Assembly (NCBI RefSeq): GCF_003853415.1
Contig: NZ_QTPP01000016.1
Span: forward strand, 87,674-151,673
DNA from: Burkholderia sp. Bp9142
GTDB lineage: Bacteria > Pseudomonadota > Gammaproteobacteria > Burkholderiales > Burkholderiaceae
DNA length: 64,000 nucleotides
Direction of reading: 5' to 3'
Part shown: piece after piece, positions 1-7,492 of the stretch
Layout of the letters: each line of letters starts with the position of its first letter
Position numbering within the stretch: the first letter of the stretch is position 1
Position numbers and translations under genes: made by a program
Notes under the pieces: generated by a model
What the model was told of the DNA's origin: nothing
The model's database searches: none
What the model saw: only the letters and a program-made list of their open reading frames with translations

Positions 1-64
1 CCGCGACGCCCGCCAGCACGCTGGCTTTCAGAAAACCCCGCCGTGACAGGCCGTGGTTTTTCAT
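1..64 (-). CDS. Tat-exported protein, N-terminal fragment
   Basis: Only the first 21 codons lie in the window; the gene continues beyond base 1. The peptide begins MKNHGLSRRGFLKASVLAGV, a textbook twin-arginine signal (S-R-R-G-F-L-K followed by a hydrophobic stretch), so the product is exported folded, probably with a cofactor or as a binding protein. An AGGAGG ribosome binding site sits about 9 bases upstream of the ATG. The mature protein is not visible and no function can be named. A TATTTC-N6-GAAATA palindrome lies about 100 bases upstream. Confidence 0.8.
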   Translation of the reverse strand, partial: MKNHGLSRRGFLKASVLAGVA

Positions 65-162
65 GTGGGGGGAACCTCCTGATGCCGCCCGGACGGCGAT
101 CGGGTGTCGCGGCGTTCGAAGCGGCGCGCATTCTGGCATTGTTTTGGATATATCGCCTATAG

Positions 163-180
163 TATTTCTCACATGAAATA
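163..180. promoter_or_regulatory. 18-bp palindrome TATTTC-N6-GAAATA, putative operator
   Basis: The arms extend to GTATTTC and GAAATAC around TCACAT (162-181). The same TATTTC-N6-GAAATA architecture occurs twice upstream of the hydrolase-marR operon at 14129 and 14159. It sits about 100 bases upstream of the Tat-protein start, where an operator would be expected. That a MarR-family protein binds here is inference. Confidence 0.4.
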
Positions 181-344
181 CTTACTGGATTTCTTATGAC
201 GGGATTCGGACGGGCCGCGGCGCCCGGTCGCGGGCGGCCGATGTTTCATGGTAATGTCGTGCGCATCCGGCTCGCCGGTCATCCCGCCACGTGCCATGCG
301 GGGCGGCCGGTGATGAATCGCATCGTGTCGAGGTCAAAATAGCC

Positions 345-1895
345 ATGGCAGTCAAGGCACGCCTCCTGAACGCCGTTCTCGCCACGCCCCCCAGCGGCAA
401 TCACCGCGTGACGGCCGCGCTGCGCCCGTCGATGCTCGTCACGCTGTTCGAGGACGTGCGCCCGATGGCACTGTCCGGCCTCGCCAGCGCGTTCGTCGCG
501 GCGATCGCGCTGATCCGGCTTCAGCAACTGTGGTGTTTCGTGTGGCTCGTCGTCGACGTCGGCCTGCTCGCCGCGCGGCTCGCGATCGCACGCGCGTATG
601 CGGTGCGCCGCGACGCCGGCGACGATCGCGCCGAGTACTGGGCGCTGCGTTACGCACCCGTGTCGCTCCTCGCATGCTACGTGCTCGGTCTCGGCGTCAT
701 GGGTTGCGTGGACTCGTCCGACCCCGAGCTCGGCACGTTGTCGGTGATGGTCGCCGGCGGCGTGTTCGGCGGAATCGCGTCGCGCAACTCGGCGCTGCCC
801 AGGCTCGCGATGACGCAGGTCACGCTCGGCGTCGTGCCGATCGGCCTCGGGGCGATACTGGCCAACAGGCCGGGCGCATGGCTGCTGCTGCCGCCACTTG
901 CGATCTATCTTGCCGCCATGCGCACGGTCGTCCAGCGTCATTACCGCGTGCTGGTCGCGCTGATCGCCGCACGCCAGCGCAACGCCGAGCTCGTCGCACG
1001 CTTCGACGCCGCCCTCACCTACATGCCGCACGGCCTGTGCATGATCGACGGCGAGAGCCGCGTGATCGTCGCGAACCGTCGCACCGCGCAACTGTTCGGC
1101 TCGCCGCGCGAGATCATGCTGGACGCGCCGCTGCCCGACGTCATCGCGGCGCTCGGCGCGAATACGGTCACCGACCCCGACGGTGCAGGCCTCGCCGTGC
1201 AATGCGACGTCTGGCTGAACCATGACGAACCGGACCCACTCGACATCGCGCTTGCCGACGGCCGCCAGCTCGAACTGACACGCCATCGCGTACCGGACGG
1301 CAACGCGGTGATCATCGTCGAGGACGTCACCGCGCGCCGCCGCACCGAGCAGCACATCCGGCACCTCGCGCGGCACGACGCGCTGACGGGATTGCCGAAC
1401 CGCCACGAACTGCATGCCGAACTCAAGCGCATGCTCGCGCATCGGCCGCGGCTGCCGGGCGCCGCGCTCGCCGTCATGTATCTCGACCTCGACGGCTTCA
1501 AGGCGATCAACGACCGGTTCGGCCACCAGGCCGGCGATGAAGTGCTCATGCAGGTCGCCGAGCGGCTCGGCAAGACGCTGCCGCCCGGCGAGCTCGCGGC
1601 GCGGATCGGCGGCGACGAGTTCGTCGTCGCGCTCGACACGACCACGATGCACGCATGCTCGCTCCTCGCCGCGCGGATCATCCGGCAGATCTCGGCGCCG
1701 TATACGCTGTCGATCGGCGAAACCGTCAGCTTCGGGATCAGCATCGGCATCGCGCTGGACGACGGGCACGGCTCCCCGGACGAACTCATCCGCCAGGCCG
1801 ACAGCGCGCTGTACGACGCGAAGTCGTCCGGCAAGGGAATCTACCGTTTCTATTCGGCCGGAAGCAGCCGCGTGACGCCCGTGACCGCGAGCTGA
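345..1895 (+). CDS. Membrane PAS-GGDEF diguanylate cyclase
   Basis: Predicted to make cyclic-di-GMP from two GTP at the inner membrane. About six hydrophobic segments form the N-terminal third (LWCFVWLVVDVGLL, LLACYVLGLGVMG, WLLLPPLAIYLAA and others). A PAS domain follows (FDAALTYMPHGLCMIDGESR), then a GGDEF domain with an intact IGGDEF active site and the usual DALTGLPNR entry. The RxxD product-inhibition site that normally stands just before the active site reads PPGE here, so feedback inhibition is probably absent. There is no EAL domain. I chose ATG 345 because GAGG stands about 12 bases upstream; an in-frame ATG at 291 would add 18 residues. It is a single gene with no operon partner. 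Confidence 0.88.
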   Translation: MAVKARLLNAVLATPPSGNHRVTAALRPSMLVTLFEDVRPMALSGLASAFVAAIALIRLQQLWCFVWLVVDVGLLAARLAIARAYAVRRDAGDDRAEYWALRYAPVSLLACYVLGLGVMGCVDSSDPELGTLSVMVAGGVFGGIASRNSALPRLAMTQVTLGVVPIGLGAILANRPGAWLLLPPLAIYLAAMRTVVQRHYRVLVALIAARQRNAELVARFDAALTYMPHGLCMIDGESRVIVANRRTAQLFGSPREIMLDAPLPDVIAALGANTVTDPDGAGLAVQCDVWLNHDEPDPLDIALADGRQLELTRHRVPDGNAVIIVEDVTARRRTEQHIRHLARHDALTGLPNRHELHAELKRMLAHRPRLPGAALAVMYLDLDGFKAINDRFGHQAGDEVLMQVAERLGKTLPPGELAARIGGDEFVVALDTTTMHACSLLAARIIRQISAPYTLSIGETVSFGISIGIALDDGHGSPDELIRQADSALYDAKSSGKGIYRFYSAGSSRVTPVTAS

Positions 1896-2173
1896 CCGCA
1901 CGCACGCCTGTTTCCGCCGGCCGCCGCCGCGCTTCCCTGCCTGCCCTTCGGTGTTCGCGTTTCATTCCGGAAACGCTTTGCGTGGTCCGACGCGTGCGCG
2001 CATGTGTTTCGCCTCGCCCCGCCCGTGTCACGTGACGTGTTCCGTAACATCGGCCCGCGCCGCGCGTCACGATCGCCGCAAAAGCCCGCACGATCGCAGC
2101 GGTGCGCGGTACTTCACGGCTGGCACTCTTATTGCTCCTTGACTGGGAAACAGGATGTTCAGGGAGGCCACAC

Positions 2174-2449
2174 ATGAATACCGTCGAAGTCCTCAGCCGC
2201 ACGGAAACGATCGATCAACTGGACGTGATCGACGGCGCCTCGCTGATCCGGCGGCTCGTTTCCGAGCGCCGCACGCCAGCCGCACGTGAAGCCGCGTGCG
2301 TCGACAACCCGCCGCTGACGCTGTACGGCGCATTTCGCCAGGGCGTCACCGATCACGCGGCGCGACGCGCGAATCCGTATCGTGCCGGCAGCCGTTTCTG
2401 GGCGCTCTGGGAAGAAGGCCGTATCGAAGCTGAAACATCGGGTCGTTGA
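2174..2449 (+). CDS. Small RMF-like protein of unknown role
   Basis: A 91-residue protein starting MNTVEVLSRTETIDQL, preceded by GGGAGG 8 bases before the ATG. The C-terminal half has the pattern A-F-R-Q-G ... N-P-Y-R-A-G ... F-W-A-L-W-E-E-G-R. This resembles the NPY/CPY...W..GW arrangement of ribosome modulation factor and related small proteins. The N-terminal 45 residues show no known domain. It stands alone between the cyclase and the amidohydrolase. A stationary-phase ribosome-binding role is possible but rests only on the short motif. Confidence 0.6.
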   Translation: MNTVEVLSRTETIDQLDVIDGASLIRRLVSERRTPAAREAACVDNPPLTLYGAFRQGVTDHAARRANPYRAGSRFWALWEEGRIEAETSGR

Positions 2450-2646
2450 CGCGATCACGCGCGCCGGCCCTGTCGCGGCAAGGGGCTGACGCGCCACGCG
2501 GCGCGCCCGTACGGGCGTGCGTATCAGCGCTGCAACATCGCGCGGCTGCTCCGGCTGCGCATGCCACGCGTTAGCGCGCAGGCTGGTGGACGGTGTTCGG
2601 CATCGCCGGCACCGCGCCCGCCGCGCGGCGGGCGTTTCCCGATAAG

Positions 2647-3717
2647 ATGGCGGATTCCCGTTCGTCGAACGATGCCGCCATGACCGCCTCCTCCGCACAC
2701 CGAAATCCCATCCACTGCGAAATCGATCTCGATGCGCAAGGCAAGCATGCGGGCTACCTGCGCCTGCCGCATTCCGTGCATCGCTCCGCATACGGCTGGC
2801 TGCCGATCCCGATCGCATCGATCCGCAACGGCGACGGTCCGGTCGCACTCGTGATGGCCGGCAACCACGGCGACGAATACGAAGGCCAGATCATCGTGTC
2901 GCAGTTGATGCGCGAGATCGGCCCGGAGATGGTCAGCGGGCAACTGATCCTGCTGCCGATGGCGAATTTCCCCGCGGCCGATGCGGGCCTGCGCGTGTCG
3001 CCGCTCGACGAGGGCAACCTGAACCGCAGCTTCCCCGGCGACCCGACCGGCACGCCGACGCAGATGATCGCGCACTACATCGAGCATGCGCTGCTGTCGC
3101 GCGCGCAGTATCTGGTCGACCTGCATTCCGGCGGCAGCTCGCTGCTGTACCAGGGCGGCAACATGCTCGCGATCGACCCGCTCGACGACGACGAGGCCGC
3201 GAAGCTCAACGGGCTGCTCGTGGCCTTCGGGTTGCCGAACGCGCTGCTGCATGCGCCGAACCCGGTGCATTCGGCATCGGCCGCGCGCCGGCAAGGCGCG
3301 ATTTCGATCGTCACCGAGCTCGGCGGTGCGGGGATGGCCGATCCGTCGCTGATCCGGCTCGGCCGCCACGGGCTGCTGCACTACCTCGGCCATATCGGCC
3401 TGCTGCGCGGCGCGCTCGTGCCCGACGCGCCGCCGACCGTCACGCGCTTCCTGCGCGTCGACGGCGATCGCCACTTCGTCTATGCGTACGAACGCGGGCT
3501 GTATGAACCGCTCGTCGAACTCGGCGACCAGGTGAAGGCCGGGCAACCGGCCGCGTGGGTGCACTTCCCCGATACGCCGCTGCGCGAACCGGTGCTGCAT
3601 CGCTTCAAGGGCGACGGCGAAGTGGTATGCAAGCGCGTGCCCGCGCAGGTGCGGCGCGGCGATTGCCTGTTTCAGCTGGCGGAGGCGTCGACGCCGCCGC
3701 GTGTCATCGGCCAATAG
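2647..3717 (+). CDS. Succinylglutamate desuccinylase/aspartoacylase-family zinc amidohydrolase
   Basis: A zinc-dependent deacylase of the AstE/AspA family, closest in layout to DoeB-type N-acyl-amino-acid deacetylases. The metal-site motif AGNHGDEYEGQ and the second ligand motif VDLHSGG are both present, as is NFPAADAGLR. The C-terminal third is a beta-rich biotinyl-like domain (VELGDQVKAGQ), typical of this subfamily. I chose ATG 2647; 2680 (MTASSAHRN) is equally possible because neither has a strong ribosome binding site. No ectoine or arginine genes are near, so the substrate is unknown. It lies upstream of a sulfur-compound locus that lacks an obvious deacetylase. Confidence 0.82.
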   Translation: MADSRSSNDAAMTASSAHRNPIHCEIDLDAQGKHAGYLRLPHSVHRSAYGWLPIPIASIRNGDGPVALVMAGNHGDEYEGQIIVSQLMREIGPEMVSGQLILLPMANFPAADAGLRVSPLDEGNLNRSFPGDPTGTPTQMIAHYIEHALLSRAQYLVDLHSGGSSLLYQGGNMLAIDPLDDDEAAKLNGLLVAFGLPNALLHAPNPVHSASAARRQGAISIVTELGGAGMADPSLIRLGRHGLLHYLGHIGLLRGALVPDAPPTVTRFLRVDGDRHFVYAYERGLYEPLVELGDQVKAGQPAAWVHFPDTPLREPVLHRFKGDGEVVCKRVPAQVRRGDCLFQLAEASTPPRVIGQ

Positions 3718-3784
3718 GCCAAATCCGGATCCCTCTCCTTTCCGTGCTGTCTGCCGGTAATGGCGGACGGTACGCGTGCGCCAT

Positions 3785-3820
3785 TAACCAACTTGACAAA
3801 TTAACCCTTTTGGTTATGAT
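3785..3820 (+). promoter_or_regulatory. mqsRA promoter and operator
   Basis: A sigma70-type promoter reads TTGACA (3793-3798), a 16-base spacer, then TATGAT (3815-3820). A perfect inverted repeat TAACC-CTTTT-GGTTA (3802-3816) overlaps the -10 element, and TAACCAA at 3785 is a further inverted copy of TTGGTTA at 3810. MqsA-family antitoxins bind such AACC/GGTT palindromes, so autorepression is expected. The -10 ends only five bases before the mqsR ATG, so the message may be leaderless. Confidence 0.75.
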
Positions 3821-3825
3821 CGCAG

Positions 3826-4122
3826 ATGGAAAAGAGCACGCCTCATTGCAAGCTGTCCCGGGTCAAGGCACTCATCGAAATCGGCAACGTCCGATTGACC
3901 ACGAGTGCGGTGTTCGGTGCCCGGCAACTGGGTTTCACGGAAAGGGAGGCGATCGGTGTCGTGATGTCGCTGGACACCGCTGATTTCTACAAGAGCATGA
4001 CGACCTACGCCGACCACACGATCTGGCAGGACGTCTATCGGCGTCGCACAATGAACGGTGACGTGTATCTGAAACTGACCGTGGTAGACGACGTATTGAT
4101 CGTGTCGTTCAAGGAGCGATGA
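3826..4122 (+). CDS. mqsR: MqsR, mRNA interferase toxin
   Basis: A RelE-fold ribonuclease toxin; the E. coli family member cleaves mRNA at GCU. The protein is 98 residues, the same length as E. coli MqsR. The family stretch SLDTADFYKSMTTYADHTIW is present, and residues at the catalytic positions match: K56, Q68, Y81 and K96. The C-terminus LIVSFKER is also typical. There is no ribosome binding site before ATG 3826, in line with a leaderless transcript from the promoter that ends at 3820. It is followed directly by the antitoxin gene. It appears intact and functional. Confidence 0.96.
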   Translation: MEKSTPHCKLSRVKALIEIGNVRLTTSAVFGARQLGFTEREAIGVVMSLDTADFYKSMTTYADHTIWQDVYRRRTMNGDVYLKLTVVDDVLIVSFKER

Positions 4123-4124
4123 AA

Positions 4125-4526
4125 ATGAAGTGCCCTGCGTGCGGTGCCGCGAAGCTGGTCCGTGATACCCGAGACATGCCTTACACGTACAAGGGCCGCT
4201 CGACGGTCGTTCGCGATGTAACCGGCGACTTCTGTCCGGCTTGCGGCGAGTCTGTGCTTGATATCGACGAGGCAACCCGCCTCGGTGACGCGATAGGCGA
4301 GTTCAACAAGCAAGTGAATTCGACCATGGTCGACCCGAGGTTCATCGCGAAGGTCCGCAAGAAGTTGATGCTGGATCAACGCGAGGCGGCCGAGCTATTC
4401 GGCGGTGGCGTCAATGCGTTCTCGCGCTACGAAACCGGCAAGACGAACCCGCCGCTTGCCCTTGTGAAGTTGCTCAAGATTCTGGATCGCCATCCCGATC
4501 TGCTTGCCGAAGTGCGCGCGGCCTGA
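4125..4526 (+). CDS. mqsA: MqsA, zinc-ribbon/XRE antitoxin
   Basis: Neutralises MqsR and represses the operon. An N-terminal zinc ribbon has Cys3/Cys6 and Cys37/Cys40, the same numbering as E. coli MqsA. The C-terminal XRE-type helix-turn-helix includes LDQREAAELFGGGVNAFSRY and the family phrase YETGKTNPP. I chose ATG 4125 rather than 4119 because AAGGAG (4111-4116) is 8 bases from it, while 4119 is only 2 bases away. The coding sequence starts 2 bases after the mqsR stop, so the pair is co-translated. Confidence 0.95.
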   Translation: MKCPACGAAKLVRDTRDMPYTYKGRSTVVRDVTGDFCPACGESVLDIDEATRLGDAIGEFNKQVNSTMVDPRFIAKVRKKLMLDQREAAELFGGGVNAFSRYETGKTNPPLALVKLLKILDRHPDLLAEVRAA

Positions 4527-4835
4527 CACTCCGTTCGGCATTGCGCATGCATCGAACAGGAAATTCGACGCATGCGCACCTTCCTCATCACCACCCCACT
4601 CCCCCTGCAAGCCTTCTGACCTCCCCCGCGAAATCCTTATCGAAATTGCTTCGTTCGCCTTTGCCGTCCGCACCGCTAACGTGTTCCAAACGGCGGCGGC
4701 ACGCCGGATGTCTCGCAGGATCCCCGGCGGCCGCCGCCATCACGACAACCGCGTCGCGATAACGGAACAGACCGGACGGGCCGTGTGCCCCGCCCCCGCC
4801 AGGACCGTCCGCATCGCACGCCTCTCGCGGTGCCC
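4527..4835. other. Intergenic region, no gene seen
   Basis: About 310 bases between mqsA and the acetyltransferase. It contains C-rich tracts and several short open frames without ribosome binding sites or recognisable products. The promoter of the sulfur locus should lie here, but no convincing -35/-10 pair stands out. Confidence 0.5.
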
Positions 4836-5396
4836 ATGGCCACGAACGACCGCATCATCGACACGACGCCGCTCGACATCCGCGCCCAGCCGCTGATCGA
4901 CGCGCTGATCGACGAATACGCGACGCGCTACGACGCGTACCGCCCCGACAGCCGCGCGTCCGCACGCGACGAGCTCGCGCGCTACCCGGCCGAGCTGTTC
5001 TCACCGCCCGAAGGCGCGTTCGTGCTGCTGCTGCGCGACGGCGAGACGATCGGCGGCGGCGCGTTCAAGCGCTACGACGCGCAGACCGCCGAACTCAAAC
5101 GCATCTGGACCCGCGCGAACCTGCGCCGCCAGGGGCTCGCACGCCTGATCGTCGACGCCCTCGAACTGCGTGCCGCGCAGCAGGGCTATCGACGCGTGTA
5201 CCTGACCACCGGTTTTCGCCAGCCCGAAGCGTGGGCGCTGTACGACCGCACCGGCTATACGCGGCTGTTCGATTCGTCGATCGACCCGGAAGCGTACTTC
5301 CACCTGCGCTTCGGCAAGGATCTCGCCGATCCGTCGCGCAGGTCGACGCTCGCCGACCTGTGGGCACCGCTGCCCGAAGCCGTGCTGCCGCGCTGA
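4836..5396 (+). CDS. GNAT-family N-acetyltransferase
   Basis: A 186-residue acetyl-CoA-dependent N-acetyltransferase. The CoA-binding motif A is clear (R-R-Q-G-L-A at residues 97-102, followed by a helix LIVDALE). The C-terminal strand-helix has EAWALYDRTGY, typical of the fold. It is first in a same-strand series with a binding protein, two LLM monooxygenases and an ABC importer. In Bacillus ytm/yxe loci the equivalent acetyltransferase N-acetylates S-alkyl-cysteines before oxidation, so I infer that role. ATG 4836 is the start that gives a normal GNAT N-terminus; no strong ribosome binding site is visible. Confidence 0.85.
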   Translation: MATNDRIIDTTPLDIRAQPLIDALIDEYATRYDAYRPDSRASARDELARYPAELFSPPEGAFVLLLRDGETIGGGAFKRYDAQTAELKRIWTRANLRRQGLARLIVDALELRAAQQGYRRVYLTTGFRQPEAWALYDRTGYTRLFDSSIDPEAYFHLRFGKDLADPSRRSTLADLWAPLPEAVLPR

Positions 5397-5452
5397 ACCG
5401 GCCGCCTCATCCGACTCCGTTCCCCAAGACACGACAACAACAGGACGCATCC

Positions 5453-6394
5453 ATGCAACGAGCCATCCCCTTCACGCCGCGTGCGCTCCGCACGCTGGCC
5501 GCCGCGCTGATCGGCGTGACCGCGATCGCCGCGGCCGCCGCGACCTTCGACCTGAGCCCCGAGCAGCGAGGCCGCCCGCGAGGCTCGGCCGACGCGGCCG
5601 TCGAGCGCGCGGTGCCCGCGTCGTTCAAGTTCGCCGAAGCCGGCACGCTGACGATCGGCGTCGCGCCGAGCCTGCCGCCGATCAGCTCGTATGCGACCGA
5701 CGCGCGCACGGTGATCGGCTTCGACGCGGACGTCGGCCAGCTCGTGTCCGACAGCCTCGGCCGCAAGCTGAAGATCGTCCCGCTCGCGTGGGCCGACTGG
5801 CCGCTCGCGCTCGAATCGGGGAAGGTCGACGCGGTGATCTCGAACGTCACCGTCACCGAGGAGCGCAAGCAGAAGTTCGATTTCTCGACCTACCGCAAGG
5901 ACCAGGTCGGCTTCTACGTGCGCAACGACAGCAAGATCCAGTCGATCCGCGAACCGAAGGACGTCGCGGGGCTGCGCATCGTGACCGACGCCGGCACCAA
6001 CCAGGAAAAGATCCTGCTCGCGTGGGACCGCGAGAACGTCGCGCACGGCCTGAAGCCCGTGCAGGTCCAGTACTACGACGACCAGGCGATGCGGATCGTC
6101 GCCGTGCAGTCGGGCCGCGCGGATGCCGTGTTCAGCGTGAACTCGGTGCTCGCGTACCAGAGCGCGCAGCAAGGCAAGACGCGGCTCGTCGGCGCGATCA
6201 GCGGCGGCTGGCCGCGCACGGCCGACATCGCGATCGCGACGCGCCGCGGCAGCGGGCTCGCCGATCCGCTGACCGTCGCGCTGAACGGGCTGATCAAGAG
6301 CGGCCGCTACCAGCAGATCCTCGAGCGCTGGAACCTCGCATCGGAAGCGATCGACCAGTCGCGCACGAATCCGCCGGGCTTGCCGAAGAGCTGA
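5453..6394 (+). CDS. ABC transporter substrate-binding protein (amino-acid/sulfur-compound type)
   Basis: A periplasmic binding protein of the polar amino-acid (SBP_bac_3) class, 313 residues, with a signal peptide ending near ALIGVTAIAAAAA. Family landmarks include GFDADVGQLVSDSLGRKL, WADWPLALESGKVDAVISN, the T-E-E-R-K-Q-K-F-D-F-S hinge and ATRRGSGLADPL. AGGA stands about 8 bases before the ATG. It is a close paralog of the protein at 10730, with shared motifs and the same NPPGLP C-terminus, so the importer has two receptors. The likely ligand is a cystine- or S-alkyl-cysteine-like molecule, inferred from neighbours. Confidence 0.9.
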   Translation: MQRAIPFTPRALRTLAAALIGVTAIAAAAATFDLSPEQRGRPRGSADAAVERAVPASFKFAEAGTLTIGVAPSLPPISSYATDARTVIGFDADVGQLVSDSLGRKLKIVPLAWADWPLALESGKVDAVISNVTVTEERKQKFDFSTYRKDQVGFYVRNDSKIQSIREPKDVAGLRIVTDAGTNQEKILLAWDRENVAHGLKPVQVQYYDDQAMRIVAVQSGRADAVFSVNSVLAYQSAQQGKTRLVGAISGGWPRTADIAIATRRGSGLADPLTVALNGLIKSGRYQQILERWNLASEAIDQSRTNPPGLPKS

Positions 6395-6435
6395 GCGTCG
6401 CCCCTTCCACGCCTTGCGCAGGAACGCCGAACACC

Positions 6436-7485
6436 ATGTCTTATTCGCTTTCGTTGCTGGACAAGAGTCCGATCGCCGACGGCGCGACCGCCGCCGATGC
6501 GCTGCGCTTCACGACGACCCTCGCACGGCGCGCCGAACAGCTCGGCTACGCGCGCTTCTGGGTCGCCGAACATCACGGCACGCCGGGCTTCGCGAGTTCC
6601 GCGCCCGAGATCGTCGTCGCGCACCTGCTCGCGCATACGTCGCGCATTCGCGTCGGCTCGGGCGGCGTGATGCTGCAGCACTACAGCCCGTTCAAGGTCG
6701 CCGAAACGTTCAAGCTGCTCGCCGCGCTCGGGCCGGGCCGCGTCGACCTCGGCATCGGCAAGGCGCCCGGCGGGCTGCCGCTGACCACGCGCGCGCTCCA
6801 GTGGTTTCACGACAAGGCGACGAAGCCCGACTTCGCGGGCCAGCTCGCGGCGCTCGACGCATTCCTCGGCTGGGGCGTCGCCGAAGATCATCCGCTCGCC
6901 GGCGCGGTCGCGATGCCGGTGCCGCCGCACGCGCCCGAACGCATCCTGCTCGGCGGCTCGCCCGACAGCGGCGCGCTCGCCGCGCGCCACGGCTGGCGTT
7001 TCTGCTACGCGGGGCACTTCAACGGCGACGACGCGAACCTCGAACGCTCGCTGGCCGCATACCGCGACGCGGGCGGCACGCGAGCGCTCGTCGCGCTGTT
7101 CGCAGTCGCCGCACCGACCCGCGACGAGGCCGAGCAACTGATCGGGCCACTGAAGATCTTCAGGCTGCGGTTCGCCGGCGGCCAGAGCTTCAACCTCGCG
7201 AGCGCGCAGGCCGCCGCCGAATTCGCGCGGCAAAGCGGCGCATCCGACTACCGGATCGACGAGCTGCGACCGACCGTGCTGGCCGATACGCCGGAGCGCG
7301 TGCACCGCGCGCTCGACTCGCTGAGCCGGCGGCTCGACGTCGACGCGTTCGTGATCGACTCGCCGGTGACCGATTACGCGGCGCGGCTCGCGTCGGCCGA
7401 ATGGCTCGGCGGCGCGCAGTCGATCACGCCCGTGCAGGCGGCCCTGTCAGCCGAACCTTCCCTTTCCCCCGACCAGAACGCGTGA
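6436..7485 (+). CDS. LLM-class flavin monooxygenase (MsnO8/YtmO type)
   Basis: A 349-residue luciferase-like TIM-barrel enzyme. The opening SLLDKSPIADG and the early RFWVAEHHGTPGFASSAPEI are hallmarks of the MsnO8 subgroup. Further landmarks are VGSGGVMLQHYSPFKVAE and GRVDLGIGKAPGG. It should use FMNH2 from a separate reductase, which is not encoded nearby, and O2. YtmO of Bacillus, in the same subgroup, lies in an S-alkyl-cysteine salvage operon. It starts 41 bases after the binding protein and ends 7 bases before the next monooxygenase, so it is in an operon. Confidence 0.9.
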   Translation: MSYSLSLLDKSPIADGATAADALRFTTTLARRAEQLGYARFWVAEHHGTPGFASSAPEIVVAHLLAHTSRIRVGSGGVMLQHYSPFKVAETFKLLAALGPGRVDLGIGKAPGGLPLTTRALQWFHDKATKPDFAGQLAALDAFLGWGVAEDHPLAGAVAMPVPPHAPERILLGGSPDSGALAARHGWRFCYAGHFNGDDANLERSLAAYRDAGGTRALVALFAVAAPTRDEAEQLIGPLKIFRLRFAGGQSFNLASAQAAAEFARQSGASDYRIDELRPTVLADTPERVHRALDSLSRRLDVDAFVIDSPVTDYAARLASAEWLGGAQSITPVQAALSAEPSLSPDQNA

Positions 7486-7492
7486 CGCTCCC

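Noticed and set aside
279..1901. A long 540-codon open frame on the strand opposite the GGDEF gene
   Set aside because: It is an Arg/His/Asp-rich antisense shadow with no family features; similar shadows occur opposite most GC-rich genes here.
2524..3714. A 396-codon minus-strand frame opposite the aspartoacylase gene
   Set aside because: Composition is that of an antisense shadow (repeated RRR, HRV, RQ) and it lacks a ribosome binding site.
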